From Lentibacillus juripiscarius JCM 12147 (lineage in GTDB: Bacteria; Bacillota; Bacilli; Bacillales_D; Amphibacillaceae), in NCBI GenBank assembly GCA_001311805.1, contig BBCA01000005.1, positions 31,436 through 95,435 of the forward strand: DNA of 64,000 bases. Direction: 5' to 3'. Under the pieces are notes generated by a model, which saw only the letters and a list, made by a program, of their open reading frames with translations, had not been told where the DNA came from and did not search any database. Both the position numbers and the translations under genes were made by a program. Each line of letters opens with the position of its first letter. Position 1 is the first letter of the stretch. Shown piece by piece: positions 9,504 to 20,779 of this stretch.

Positions 9504-11383
9504 TCATTGCCTGTTTTCCAGTTCCTCTGCCAGCAGAGAAAGTTCTTCCCAGCGTTCCAGTTTGGCTTCCAGTTCCTGTTCCCGTTCCTTTTGTTCCTTA
9601 TATAAGTCATGCACCGCTCCGGCATCACTTCCAGCATTAGCAATCTGGTCCTGCAGTCCTTCGATGAGGGTTTCCAATTCAGTTATGTCATCCTCAATCG
9701 TTTCCCACTCCTTTTTATCATGGTAGGACATTTTTTTTCTGAGCAGGCTTTTGGGTGTTTTTTCGGTTCTGCTTGTTTTTGTTCCTGTGCTTGTTGTTTT
9801 TCATGTTCCAGCAATTCGTGATAGTTGCCGTAGAAATGTTCCACTTGCCCTTCTTCTTTGAAGACAAGCATGTGGTCGACAACACGGTCAAGGAAATAGC
9901 GATCGTGTGATACCGTAATAACAACACCCGGAAATTGCTCCAAATACTCCTCCAGGACACCCAATGTCTGTGTATCCAGATCATTAGTCGGCTCGTCGAG
10001 AAGCAGTACATTCGGCTCAGCCATTAGGATTTTCAATAAATAAAGACGCCGCTTCTCGCCACCTGACAGTTTACGGATATAGTTCCACTGTTCGGACCTG
10101 GAAAATAAAAATCGTTCCAGCATCTGTTCTGCCGTGATTTCATCGCCACTTTTTGTCTGAATGACCTCAGCTGTCTCCCGAATATAGTCAATAAGCCGTT
10201 TGCTGCCGTCCAGTTCTTCATCCGTTTGCGTGTAATAACCAATCTTAACCGTCGGACCTGTTTCCACATGACCATGATCCGATTCCGCACGACCAGCCAT
10301 GATATTCAATAGCGTTGATTTGCCTGAACCGTTCGGACCGACAATACCAAGGCGATCCCCCGGCACTATAAGGAAATTAAAGTCCTCAAGCAGTTGCTTT
10401 CCATCATAGGATTTGGCAATGCCCTCCAGTTCCATCACTTTTTTCCCGAGCCGGGCTGATCCTGCTTCAAAGGACACATCACGGGATTCGGAAGCATATT
10501 CTTTTTGCTTCATTTCTTCAACCCGGTCAATGCGTGCTTTTTGCTTGGTGCCACGGGCTTTTGGTCCCCGCTTCAACCAGGCGACTTCCTTCTTCAGCAT
10601 GCTGCGGTGCTTCTCCTCATAGCTTTTCTCCAGTGCTTTTCGTTCTGCCTTCTTTTCCAGGAATACTTCATAATTTCCTTCATAAGTGAACAAATTGCCC
10701 TCGTCAAGTTCAAAAATCTGATTGGTAACACGATTTAAGAAATAACGGTCGTGTGTAACAAGCAATAGTGCACCTTTATACGATGTCAAATAATGTTCGA
10801 GCCATTCCACCGTCTCATTATCAAGATGGTTGGTCGGCTCGTCAAGAATGAGCAAATCGGCAGGCTGGATCAATGCTTTGGCGATCGCCACCCTTTTCCG
10901 CTGGCCACCCGATAGTTCCCGCACATGCCGGCTGAAGTCAGTGATCCCCAATTTGGTAAGTATCGTTTTAGCGGCCGTATTGGCTTCCCATGCCTCATAT
11001 TCATCCATTTGCTGCTGTTTCGCAAGCAGTTTTTCCTGAATCGCCTCATCGCCGGGTGCATGCTGGAGATCGAGAAGCGTCTGTTCATATTCGCGCATCA
11101 CCTTCATGATGGCCGCGTCCCCATAATAAATCTGCTCCATGACCGTCAGATCCGGGTCAAGGTCAGGCTCTTGTGCCAAGTATTCCACCCGGTAGTCTTT
11201 GGCATGGCTGATGGAACCACGTTCAGCAGTATCAATGCCAGCGATGATTTTCAGAAATGTTGACTTTCCTGTCCCATTCACACCGATCAGCCCAATTCGA
11301 TCGTGCGGCTTTATCATGCAGGATATCCCATTGAGTAACGTTTTCTCGCCGTATGATTTATATAGATTATCGATTGTAAGCAT
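9504..11383 (-). CDS. ABC-F ATPase, Uup/YfmR type (one frameshift)
   Basis: Soluble twin-ATPase of about 626 residues, the length of B. subtilis YfmR. ABC-F proteins bind the ribosomal E site and help stalled or difficult translation. The first nucleotide-binding domain has GVNGTGKSTF, LSGGQRKRVA and LLILDEPTNHLD; the second has GPNGSGKSTLL, LSGGEKRRLYLL and VLLLDEPTNDLD. A basic linker joins them and a C-terminal coiled coil (ETLIEGLQDQ through LAEELENRQ) marks the Uup subgroup. The frame breaks near 9730, between the second ATPase domain and the coiled coil. No membrane domain is present, so it is not a transporter. Confidence 0.88.
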
Positions 11384-11388
11384 GTTTA

Positions 11389-11611
11389 TTACCTTCCTAA
11401 TGCAGACTCATCGTCATCATTCTGCTTTTTGCCTTTCAGCAGCTGTTTAATGAACAGCACGACTAAAAACAGCAGCCACGAAGTCACAGCATAAAATATA
11501 ATCTTACTCAGCTGGTCCATTTCCTGAAAGAAAAAGGCCATACCAGCCCAAATGACGCCAATTCCAATAATTTGATAGCCTAAAAATTTAATTGTCCGTC
11601 CCTCCAGACAT
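11389..11611 (-). CDS. Small membrane protein (about 73 aa, one frameshift at the start)
   Basis: Two predicted membrane helices (YQIIGIGVIWAGMAFFF and IFYAVTSWLLFLVVLFI) and an acidic tail ending ESALGR. The RBS GAAGGAGAG is seven bases before ATG at 11611, but that frame stops after seven codons. Removing one G from GGG near 11603 gives MSGGRTIKFLGYQ, so the break is another homopolymer error. The stop at 11389 lies six bases before the ABC-F start, so the two genes are cotranscribed and probably coupled. Function unknown. Confidence 0.7.
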
Positions 11612-11661
11612 ACGAATACTCTCCTTCTAGTTTATCTCACCAGCCGTCACTTTTCCATTAG

Positions 11662-11744
11662 AAAAACTCGGCATTCGCCTTGCCTCATAGCGTATGCCGG
11701 AGTTTTTCTTATAAGGTCATCCATAATTTATACTTCCTGACGTT
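11662..11744. repeat. Dispersed terminator-type repeat, copy 1
   Basis: A hairpin AAAAACTC-GGCAT ... ATGCC-GGAGTTTTT gives T-runs on both strands, so it can terminate in either direction. It is followed by a conserved 3' flank containing TAAGGTCATCCAT and ATTTATACTT. The same hairpin plus flank recurs at 33592-33664. Confidence 0.7.
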
Positions 11745-11808
11745 ATTATGAAAAACTATGCCGTGTTCCTTGGCTCAAAGGAAAATCTGTATGCCTGGAT
11801 CCACCCAG

Positions 11809-11835
11809 CAAAAACCGGGGAAAGCGACCCCCGGT
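11809..11835 (-). terminator. Terminator of the riboflavin operon
   Basis: On the minus strand ACCGGGG gtcgcttt CCCCGGT followed by TTTTTG, seven bases after the ribH stop. Confidence 0.85.
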
Positions 11836-11841
11836 GTAGTA

Positions 11842-12312
11842 TCATGCATCCAATTCTCGCGCAACATTAGCCGTCTCTATTGCGGCCACCGCTGCTTCTG
11901 CTCCTTTGTTGCCCGCTTTTGTTCCTGCGCGCTCGATGGCCTGCTCAATCGTCTCGGTCGTCAAAATCCCGAAAATAACTGGCTTGCCGGACTCCATTGA
12001 GACGCTGGATACCCCTTTCGCTGCCTCACTGCAAACATAGTCAAAATGCGGGGTTGCCCCACGGATGACTGCACCAAGCGTGATCACCGCATCATAGTCA
12101 GCGCTCACTGCCATTTTACGGGCAATGACCGGAATTTCAAAAGCCCCCGGCACCCAGACAACATCTGCGTTTGTTTCGTTAACCCCATGCTGTTTAAGTG
12201 TGCCGAGTGCACCATCAAGCAATTTTCCAGTAATAAATTCATTGAACCGGGCCACAACAATACCGATTTTCAAATCCGTTCCAACCAGACTTCCTTCCAC
12301 TGTTTTTCCCAT
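11842..12312 (-). CDS. ribH: 6,7-dimethyl-8-ribityllumazine synthase
   Basis: Condenses 5-amino-6-ribitylaminouracil with 3,4-dihydroxy-2-butanone 4-phosphate in the penultimate step of riboflavin synthesis. Intact, 156 residues. The sequence shows [18 protein letters not shown], and the substrate-loop [14 protein letters not shown] with its catalytic histidine. The start at 12312 is chosen because AAGGAGATG lies upstream and [11 protein letters not shown] aligns with the family's N-terminus; the frame is open further upstream but unsupported. Last gene of the ribD-ribE-ribBA-ribH operon, 61 bp after ribBA. Confidence 0.95.
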   Translation of the reverse strand: MGKTVEGSLVGTDLKIGIVVARFNEFITGKLLDGALGTLKQHGVNETNADVVWVPGAFEIPVIARKMAVSADYDAVITLGAVIRGATPHFDYVCSEAAKGVSSVSMESGKPVIFGILTTETIEQAIERAGTKAGNKGAEAAVAAIETANVARELDA

Positions 12313-12373
12313 CACGAACATCTCCTTAAAAGTAATTTGTTGCTCCAATAGACAACTGCCTACAGGGAGGGTT

Positions 12374-13576
12374 TCAGTCCCTTTGCAAATGCAATAAATG
12401 GCCCATCTTGTGTATCTTTGTATGAATGTAATGCTCATTTTCCTTCCGAACACCTGTCTCAAGCGGTATCCGTTCGTCAATTCCGATTCCATAAGCCTGC
12501 AGTCCATCCAGTTTTTGCGGGTTATTCGTCAGGAGCTTCACATGTGTGACACCCAAATCGCTTAATATCTGTGCGCTTATCGCATAGTCGCGCATATCCG
12601 GTGCAAATCCCAGCTGTTCGTTTGCTTCCACCGTATCCATCCCGGCATCCTGCAGCTGATAAGCGTGCAATTTGTTCAAAAGCCCAATACCACGGCCCTC
12701 CTGGCGCATATAGATGAGCACGCCGGAACCGGCCGCGTCCATCTGCCTCAGCGCTTCATGCAGCTGGGAACCACAGTCACAGCGATGAGAGGCGAATACG
12801 TCACCGGTCAAGCATTCCGAATGCACCCGGGCAAGCACCGACTCTTCCGGATGGATGTTTCCTTTGACGAGTGCGATATGTTCCTTGCCGTCCAAATCAT
12901 TCGTGTACCCATATACATGAAATGTTCCGAATGCTGTCGGCAGTTTTGTCTCCACCTCTCTCTTGACGTGTATTTCTCGCTGTTTGCGGTATGTGATGAG
13001 ATCAGCTATTGTTATCAGTGTGAGATCAAATGCTTCCGCCATTTTATCTAGATCCGGGACACGTGCCATTGTGCCGTCGTCTTTAATAATTTCACAAATA
13101 ACCCCCGACGGGAATGCCCCGCATAATTCTGCAAGATCAAGAGACGCTTCTGTATGGCCCGGACGCTCCAGCACGCCGCCGTCTTTGGCGATCAGCGGAA
13201 AGACATGGCCAGGCCGTTTAAAATCTGCCGCCCCCGTATCGGGGTGGGTGAATGCACGAATCGTTTCGGACCGGTCCCCCGTACTGATACCTGTCGTTGT
13301 GTCCTGATGGTCGACACTAACCGTGAATGCCGTCTCAAAAGGATCGCTGTCCTCCCCCGTCATAAGTGAAAGCTCCAGTTTCCGGGCCAATTCCTGCTTA
13401 ATGGATGTACAAACGAGCCCCTTCCCATGCGTAATCATAAAATTGATGATATCCGGTGTTACCTTTTCCGATAGCGCAACCAGGTCACCCTCGTTTTCCC
13501 TGTCGGCATCATCAACGACAATGACCGGTTTCCCCGCTTTCAAGTCATGGATTGCTTCCTCAATGCTATTAAACAT
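12374..13576 (-). CDS. ribBA: Bifunctional DHBP synthase / GTP cyclohydrolase II
   Basis: Supplies both precursors of riboflavin. The N-terminal half makes dihydroxybutanone phosphate from ribulose 5-phosphate, shown by [10 protein letters not shown] near residue 25 and the conserved RPGHVFPL and [10 protein letters not shown]. The C-terminal half opens GTP, shown by the zinc cysteines in [18 protein letters not shown] and [14 protein letters not shown]. Intact at 400 residues. ATG 13576 is preferred over the in-frame GTG at 13585 because AAAGGAAG lies nine bases before the ATG but directly abuts the GTG. Confidence 0.95.
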   Translation of the reverse strand: MFNSIEEAIHDLKAGKPVIVVDDADRENEGDLVALSEKVTPDIINFMITHGKGLVCTSIKQELARKLELSLMTGEDSDPFETAFTVSVDHQDTTTGISTGDRSETIRAFTHPDTGAADFKRPGHVFPLIAKDGGVLERPGHTEASLDLAELCGAFPSGVICEIIKDDGTMARVPDLDKMAEAFDLTLITIADLITYRKQREIHVKREVETKLPTAFGTFHVYGYTNDLDGKEHIALVKGNIHPEESVLARVHSECLTGDVFASHRCDCGSQLHEALRQMDAAGSGVLIYMRQEGRGIGLLNKLHAYQLQDAGMDTVEANEQLGFAPDMRDYAISAQILSDLGVTHVKLLTNNPQKLDGLQAYGIGIDERIPLETGVRKENEHYIHTKIHKMGHLLHLQRD

Positions 13577-13600
13577 CCTATCCACTTCCTTTGTCTGGTT

Positions 13601-14186
13601 TTAGTTTTGCTTGCGTGGATGGTTCATTAAGCTGTGCACATGTTTTGCCAGTACATCACATTCCACATTGACACAATCTCCTTCACCTTTTGCTCCAAGT
13701 ACGGTTTGCGACACGGTATGCGGAATCAGTGACAGGGTAATTTCATTGCCGCTGATACCGAACACCGTCAAGCTGACACCATCGATAGCCACCGAACCTT
13801 TCATGATGAAATAAGCGGTCAATTCCGGCTGGATGGCCACATCGTAGTAAACTGCATTTTCCTGCTTTGTTTTTCGGACAATGGTGCCCGTTCCATCGAC
13901 ATGGCCGGTGACAAAGTGCCCACCAAACCTGCCATCAGCCGGCATGGAACGCTCGAGATTAACAAATGCGCCTTCTTTCAACATGCGCAGAGAAGTAGCC
14001 TTCATCGTTTCCGGCATGACATCCACCCCAAATGCATCATCCGAAACATCGGTAACTGTCAGACAAATGCCATTAACTGAGATGCTGTCACCAATCCGCA
14101 CGTCTTTCAGCACAACTGCCGCGTCTATTGTCAGCCTCACCGCTGTTTCAGAAACCTGATCCAGTTGTCTGATCCTCCCCATTTCT

Positions 14187-14206
<20 letters not shown>
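13601..14206 (-). CDS. ribE: Riboflavin synthase, alpha chain
   Basis: Dismutates two lumazine molecules to riboflavin. Two tandem lumazine-binding barrels are visible: MFTGIVEEMG at the start of the first, and GHVDGTGTIV at the start of the second, each with a later (N)GICLTV or GVSLTV strand. Intact at 201 residues. The start at 14206 gives the invariant MFTGIVE and has AGGAGG nine bases upstream. It overlaps the 3' end of ribD by 20 bp. Confidence 0.94.
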
Positions 14207-15642
<1,436 letters not shown>

Positions 15643-15845
15643 TGTGTATTCAGTTATTTATTTTAGCTGATTATGATAAATGTACCTTATGTTGACGGAT
15701 TTAGTCAACAATTACGACTAAAAAGATATACATTAATTTGTACACCCTTATTTGTATAATTAAACTGAGCCTAGAGATGAACACACAATCCTAGATAAAT
15801 GGCATCTCGGTATGGGCTTAATTTTATTAAAAGGGGAACTCAACC

Positions 15846-16506
15846 ATGAGGAAATTTTCGGTATTACTTTGTCAGCAATTTTATTTTGTCAGCCTGCGGG
15901 CAGGGAAGCAGCAATAACGACGCAGCAAAGGAATCCGATGACCAGGGTACAGAGCAACAAAATGAAGAAGATTCGAATACAGCAGATGATGGAGAAACCA
16001 TGACACAAGAGGAAAATAAAGAAACCGAAGCCCAAGTAGGGGATACGGTAACTTCAGACAATGGCGAACAAACACTTGTTAGCCGTACAGATGACGTAGG
16101 TACGTTTGAGTCAGGTCCCATTAACTTAACCATTGAAAAAGTAAATGGTGTGTCAGCGAATCTCAAGGGGGATCTAGCAGAAATAATGGAAACAGATCAA
16201 TTAGAATATATTCAAGTTGATATGAATGTGGAAAATACATCAGAAGAAACAGTCAGCTTTTATGCTTCTCAGGCAACCATGACAACGAATACTGGTGAAC
16301 AGTTAGAGCCAGATATGTTAATGAGTGAACATATAGATGGAGAATTCATAGGTCAGGTAAATAAATCAGGAACCTCCTTTTATATCTTGGAAAATTCCAA
16401 GGCTGAAAACGTGGAATCGATACGACTAATTTTTAGCGCTGCAAGTAATGACAACTTTGAAGATATTGGCGAAGAAATTGATATAGAAGTGGATCTTAAA
16501 AAATAA
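15846..16506 (+). CDS. Secreted lipoprotein, DUF5068/DUF4352-like (one frameshift in the signal peptide)
   Basis: Starts MRKFSVLL at the ATG at 15846 behind AAGGGGA. A single-base shift near 15875 leads into the lipobox ILSACGQGS, so the mature lipoprotein begins at the cysteine. An acidic Q/E/D/N-rich spacer follows (about residues 25-65), then a compact beta-rich domain from about residue 80 (ESGPINLTIEKVNG ... YIQVDMNVENTSEETVSF) of the immunoglobulin-like type seen in Bacillaceae lipoproteins. About 220 residues. Anchored to the outer face of the membrane. Function unknown. Confidence 0.8.
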
Positions 16507-16514
16507 CTTACTAT

Positions 16515-16547
16515 AAATGGTGCACATTACTATGTGTGCCATTTTCT
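16515..16547 (+). terminator. Terminator of the lipoprotein gene
   Basis: AAATGGTGCACA ttacta TGTGTGCCATTT, a 12-bp stem with two wobble pairs, then TTCTT. Confidence 0.78.
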
Positions 16548-16740
16548 TATTCGATCTAATAGAAGGTACATTCTGACTGTATAAAATAGATAGAAAGATT
16601 TATGGACTAGTTACGTTCCATACCAAAGCACTAGATTCAGCCCTTCACGTGGGAAAAACTCACACCTAAACTACTATTTCACATGAAATCGGTATACTAT
16701 ACGATAGAAATAGATTCATATATTTTTAGGAGGGGAATTG

Positions 16741-18118
16741 ATGTTCAAACGAATTCTGACGTTGGCTGCTGTTTGTATTCTGGTTGCCGGAACTTTTCTG
16801 GCGGTGAACACGGAATCTTCCCAAGCGGGGAATGGAAACGGCAACGGAAATGGAAAAGGTAATTTCAATGCGCCCAATAATGGAAAAGTGAAAAAATGTC
16901 ATCGTCCTGATTGGCGACGGCATGGGTCCATCGTTCACGACAGCATACCGATACATGAATGACGACCCGTCCACTGCTAAAATGGAAAGAACAGTATTTG
17001 ATAATCACTTTGTCGGCAATGCCGTTACGAACCCTGAGGACTCTGAGGAAAATGTCACCGACTCGGCAGCTGCCGCAACGTCCATGTCTGCCGGGGTCAA
17101 AACATACAATGGTGCGATCGCCGTTGATAACGACCGGGAGAATGTCAAAACTGTGCTGGAAGCTGCTAAAGAAAAAGGTATGGCAACAGGCCTTGTTGCA
17201 ACATCTCAAATCAACCATGCGACGCCAGCTGCATTTGGTACACACGATCCGTCCCGACACAACTATAATGAAATCGCCGATGATTTTTATGACGACATGA
17301 TAAGTGGAAAACACAAGGTCGATGTCATGCTTGGCGGCGGAACAGACTATTTTAAGCGTGAAGACCGGAACTTGGTTAAAGAATTTAAAAATGACGGCTA
17401 CAATTATGTAACGTCAACGGAAGAAATGCAGGCAAATGATAGTGAGCAGCTTCTTGGTTTGTTTGCACCGGTTGGGCTCCCGAAAGCCATTGACCGCGAA
17501 GAAAACATCCCATCACTTGATGACATGACCAAAGAAGCGCTGGAACAGCTTGATAAAGAAAAAGACGGCTTTTTCCTGATGGTGGAAGGAAGCCAGATTG
17601 ACTGGGCAGCACATGCCAACGACGCTGTCAGTGCCATGAGCGAAATGGAAGACCTCGCCAAGGCTTTTGAAACTGTTATTGAATTTGCGAAACAGGACAA
17701 GCATACCCAAGTTGTGCTGACAGCGGATCATTCGACCGGCGGATTCTCTATTGGACGTGACGGTGACTATAATTTTTACCCAGAGGCAATTGAAGCAACG
17801 GAGCGCACACCAGAATTCATGGCACAGGAGATCGTGGATGGTGCTACAGTTGAAGGTGTTCTGAATGAGTACGTGGAATTCACATTCACAGAAAAAGAAC
17901 TGGATGCCATTAAAAAGGCTGCTGCATCGGATGATTTCGATACAGTATACAGCGCCATTTCCGACGTATTTAACAAACGCGCTGGTGCGGGATTCACCAC
18001 AAGCGGCCATACCGGTGTTGATGTGCCTGTCTACGCATACGGGCCGAAAAGCGAAGTATTCTCAGGCCTCATCGACAACACAGATATCGCAAACGAAGTC
18101 TTCAACTTTTTAAAGTAG
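16741..18118 (+). CDS. Secreted alkaline phosphatase (one frameshift)
   Basis: Hydrolyses phosphate monoesters outside the cell with two zinc and one magnesium ion. A signal peptide (FKRILTLAAVCILVAGTF) is followed by a glycine/asparagine/lysine-rich spacer (residues about 31-45), then the core from VKNVIVLIGDGMG. The phosphoserine nucleophile is in VTDSAAAATSMSAG; metal ligands are visible in ADHSTGGF and in SGHTGVDVPVYA. About 459 residues. The frame breaks at the A-run near 16893, where one A too many separates the spacer from the core. Start ATG 16741 has AGGAGGGG. Probably phosphate-starvation induced, but I could not identify a Pho box. Confidence 0.92.
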
Positions 18119-18132
18119 ATGAATAGATTCTG

Positions 18133-18160
18133 GCTGTCACTTTTATTGTGGCAGCTTTTT
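18133..18160 (+). terminator. Terminator of the alkaline phosphatase gene
   Basis: GCTGTCAC ttttatt GTGGCAGC followed by TTTTT, 15 bases after the stop. Confidence 0.82.
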
Positions 18161-18192
18161 GGTTGAGGAACCTGGAGATAAGAAACTATCAG

Positions 18193-18345
18193 GTTGATAT
18201 CTCCGCCAAACGGGTTGATACTTCTCTGCAACCGGTTGATATTCCAGCCACACCGGTTGATTCTCCACCATTCTGGTCGATTTTCTACTTAAACCGGTTG
18301 ATACTTCTTGCCAACAGGTCGATACCCCCGCGCCGGGGGGATATT
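18193..18345. repeat. 21-bp phased repeat array C (8 units)
   Basis: GGTTGAT/GGTCGAT cores start at 18193, 18214, 18235, 18256, 18276, 18297 and 18318, with a weaker eighth unit near 18339. Steps are 21 bp with one of 20. The core is the reverse complement of array B. Together with the phosphatase terminator and a short promoter region (TATAAT at 18426-18431) it fills the 348-bp gene-free stretch 18119-18466. Confidence 0.88.
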
Positions 18346-18466
18346 TTCTTTATAAGCGTGACCGCAATCTCTCTTCTTAAATCTTTCTCTGCTTTCAAAA
18401 TTCCTTCCCACTCGGGATTAGTCTGCTATAATACAGGTAGAGTTTTTCACGGAAAGGAGCAGCGAT

Positions 18467-19444
18467 ATGCAGCTGAGGAAGGGAAAAATGAACGGTATTA
18501 CTGATGTTGCCGGGGTTAAAACTGGCCATGTAACGCTATATGAAAAAGTCAATGACCAGGATACAGTATGCACTGGGGTTACTGCTATTCTACCCCATGA
18601 CGGGAATTTATTCCGCCAAAAAGTGCGGGCAGGCAGCGCAGTCATCAACGGCTACGGGAAAACGGCCGGACTGGTACAAGTAGATGAACTGGGGCTGCTC
18701 GAATCACCGATCATGCTTACAAACACATTCAGCGTTGGTGCGGTCATGCAGGGAACGCTGACTTATATGCTAGAACAGGATCCAGGCATCGGTGATACGG
18801 AAAGTTCCATCAACATCGTTGTCGGCGAATGCAATGACAGTTATTTAAATGCCATGAGGCTGCAGGCGGTCCAACCGGAACATGCGATTGAAGCAATCAA
18901 ATCCGCTTCCGATGGTCCGGTTGAAGAAGGAGCCATCGGTGCAGGCAAAGGGATGGTCTGCTTCGGGTATAAAGGCGGAATTGGAACAGCGTCACGCGTC
19001 GCAGAAGGCTATACCGTCGGCTGTCTCGTACTCAGCAACTTCGGCAAACGGGAGGATGCACGTTTTTGCCGATTTCAACCAGGTACAAATGGATACCCCG
19101 GATGGATCCATCATGATTGTGATCGCAACGGACGCACCGCTTTATGACCGACAGCTGCAGCGGCTTGCCAAACGCTGTGCTGCGGGACTAGGCAGGGCCG
19201 CAGCCATATCAGCCATGGCAGCGGTGATATTGCCTTCGCTTTTTCCACCGCTAATACGTATGATCATCAATCAGACTCACAGATGGACAGCCTGTCGTTT
19301 ATCCGTGACGATCACCCGGTAATGAACGAACTTTTCCAGGCCGTCGTGGAAGCAACAGAAGAAGCGGTCATCAGCTCGCTACGAAATGCCGAAACAACAG
19401 AAGGACGGAAAGGACGTATGGTGGAAAAAGCACCGCTGGATTGA
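18467..19444 (+). CDS. P1/S58 family peptidase, DmpA-like (frameshifted)
   Basis: Member of the DmpA/BapA aminopeptidase family of self-cleaving N-terminal-nucleophile hydrolases, about 326 residues. The N-terminus NGITDVAGVKTGHVTLY and the glycine-rich GAIGAGKGMVCFGYKGGIGTASR region (here interrupted for length: GAGKGMVCFGYKGG, then IGTASR) are characteristic. Frames break near 19065 and near 19215; the later frames continue with MDTPDGSIMIVIATDAPLYD and FAFSTANTYDHQ, the expected C-terminal parts. The family nucleophile is the serine that becomes the N-terminus of the small subunit; I cannot assign it with certainty by eye. Start ATG 18467 has GGAAAGGAG. Monocistronic. Confidence 0.8.
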
Positions 19445-19460
19445 ATTAGACACCAGCCTT

Positions 19461-19564
19461 TGGCGATTCCACGCTAAACTTTGGCGATTTCAGATCAATT
19501 TTAGCGTTTTCGCAGCAAAATTCGGCGTTGTCACACTAGAATTTGGCATTTTTCAATATATCGT
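19461..19564. repeat. 21-bp phased repeat array D (5 units)
   Basis: Units with TGGCG-like cores at 19461, 19482, 19502, 19523 and 19544. The consensus is near TTTGGCGATTTC plus nine variable bases. Period 21 with one 20. It starts right after the peptidase stop codon. Confidence 0.78.
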
Positions 19565-19565
19565 T

Positions 19566-19609
19566 AAAAAACAAAAGGTTATCCCATTAATATCCTGATG
19601 AGATAACCT
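19566..19609 (-). terminator. Terminator of the voltage-sensor-like gene
   Basis: Minus strand AGGTTATC ... GATAACCT hairpin followed by TTTTGTTTTTT, 13 bases after the stop of the gene at 19622. Confidence 0.72.
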
Positions 19610-19621
19610 CTCGAAACGAAT

Positions 19622-20280
19622 CTATTTTCCGTTTGCTTTAAATTCCGGCTGTTCTTCCCTTTCCGCTTCACGCGCGTGCTTATCTTTAAACCGCTGGAAA
19701 AGTAGGTCCACCCTGTTAAACACCCATTGCAGCGCCAGTCCCTGCATGGCAATGCCGAGAACGGAGACGGCTGTCAGTGTCCAGACAGATACAGCCTGTT
19801 CGATTTCAAACACTCTATGTCCAAAAAGAGCAAGTAGCCGAACACTGCCAGTGATGCTTCCAAGTGGCTTTCAATCGATGGCTCCACCGTCTGAATAAGC
19901 ACCATTTCTGCGAGCAGCAAAGCGAGAACAAATAACAGAATCAGAGATTTGGACCGAATTGTCAGTTTTTCAACGAAGGGGACGACATAATATTTAGCAA
20001 TCGTTTTGATCCGGAACAAATAGATGATGCGGACAATTCTGGCCATCTGAAAAAACTGATCAAATGGGATAATGGCAATGAACAGAAATGGATTTTGTTT
20101 AATGAAAGTCCACTTCGCTTCAGCCGTCATGAAACGAACCGTGAAGTCGAGAAAAAATACACCCCACACAATCCAGCTAATCGTGGTATTATACGTGTCA
20201 TTGGTCCATATCGTCACAATGGTAAGCATGACGAGGAGAATCATAATCGTTTCATAGATTGTTTTTGCCACTTTTTGCAT
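19622..20280 (-). CDS. Voltage-sensor-like membrane protein without a visible pore (one frameshift)
   Basis: About 219 residues with five or six membrane helices. Helices 1-4 look like an ion-channel voltage sensor: ISWIVWGVFFLDFTVRF, then the S4-like FFQMARIVRIIYLFRIKTIAKYY with arginines every three to four residues. The following pair of helices lacks the potassium filter TVGYG. The frame breaks near 19810, where VFGYLLF joins FEIEQAVSVWTLTAVSVLG. A C-terminal charged coil follows. ATG 20280 is chosen because MQKVAKTIYE starts the conserved part; its RBS is weak (GAGGG). Function unknown; it may be a channel relative or a membrane sensor. Confidence 0.7.
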
Positions 20281-20388
20281 GGGTATCCCTCTTCTATTTT
20301 TCCTATGGCGATTATACGACAAACGCCAGGGTGACGTAACCCTGGCGCTGTTTTCCATGTGCAGTACGGCTATTAGTCAGCCAGCATG

Positions 20389-20645
20389 TCATGGTATTCC
20401 GATGTTTTTCCATTTTTCTTTAACGTACGGGCATGTCGGCTTGATTTTCTTGCCTTCCTCACGTGCAAAGGATACCATTTTGTCTGTCAGCTTTCCGGCG
20501 ATCCCCTGTCCACGGAGTTCTTCCGAGACATACGTATGATCCACATCGAATGTATCATTACCTTGTGGCTTAAACGTAATTTCTGCCGTAGGATTTTGTT
20601 CATCATCCCCGATGTAAAATTTTCCGTCGCCTTTTTTATTTCCAT
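20389..20645 (-). CDS. Small GNAT N-acetyltransferase (COG2388 type, one frameshift)
   Basis: About 86 residues. The acetyl-CoA-binding part reads DHTYVSEELRGQGIAGKL, with the family's C-terminal CPYVKEKW. AAGGAGG is seven bases before ATG at 20645, and that frame gives MEIKKGDGKFYIGDDE once one A is restored to the run of six A (20630-20640). The longer upstream frame is therefore artificial. COG2388 proteins are minimal acetyltransferases of unknown substrate, found singly in many Firmicutes. Confidence 0.8.
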
Positions 20646-20779
20646 AGAACAGCCTCCTTACCTCAATTTTATCCACACAGGCAATCACCATTCCCAGCTT
20701 AATTTGGAGTAGGTGCTGCCTCCATGAAAACATCCTTTATGATAGTTTTCCCATCACAGGCAAAAGTAATCTCCGGTCA

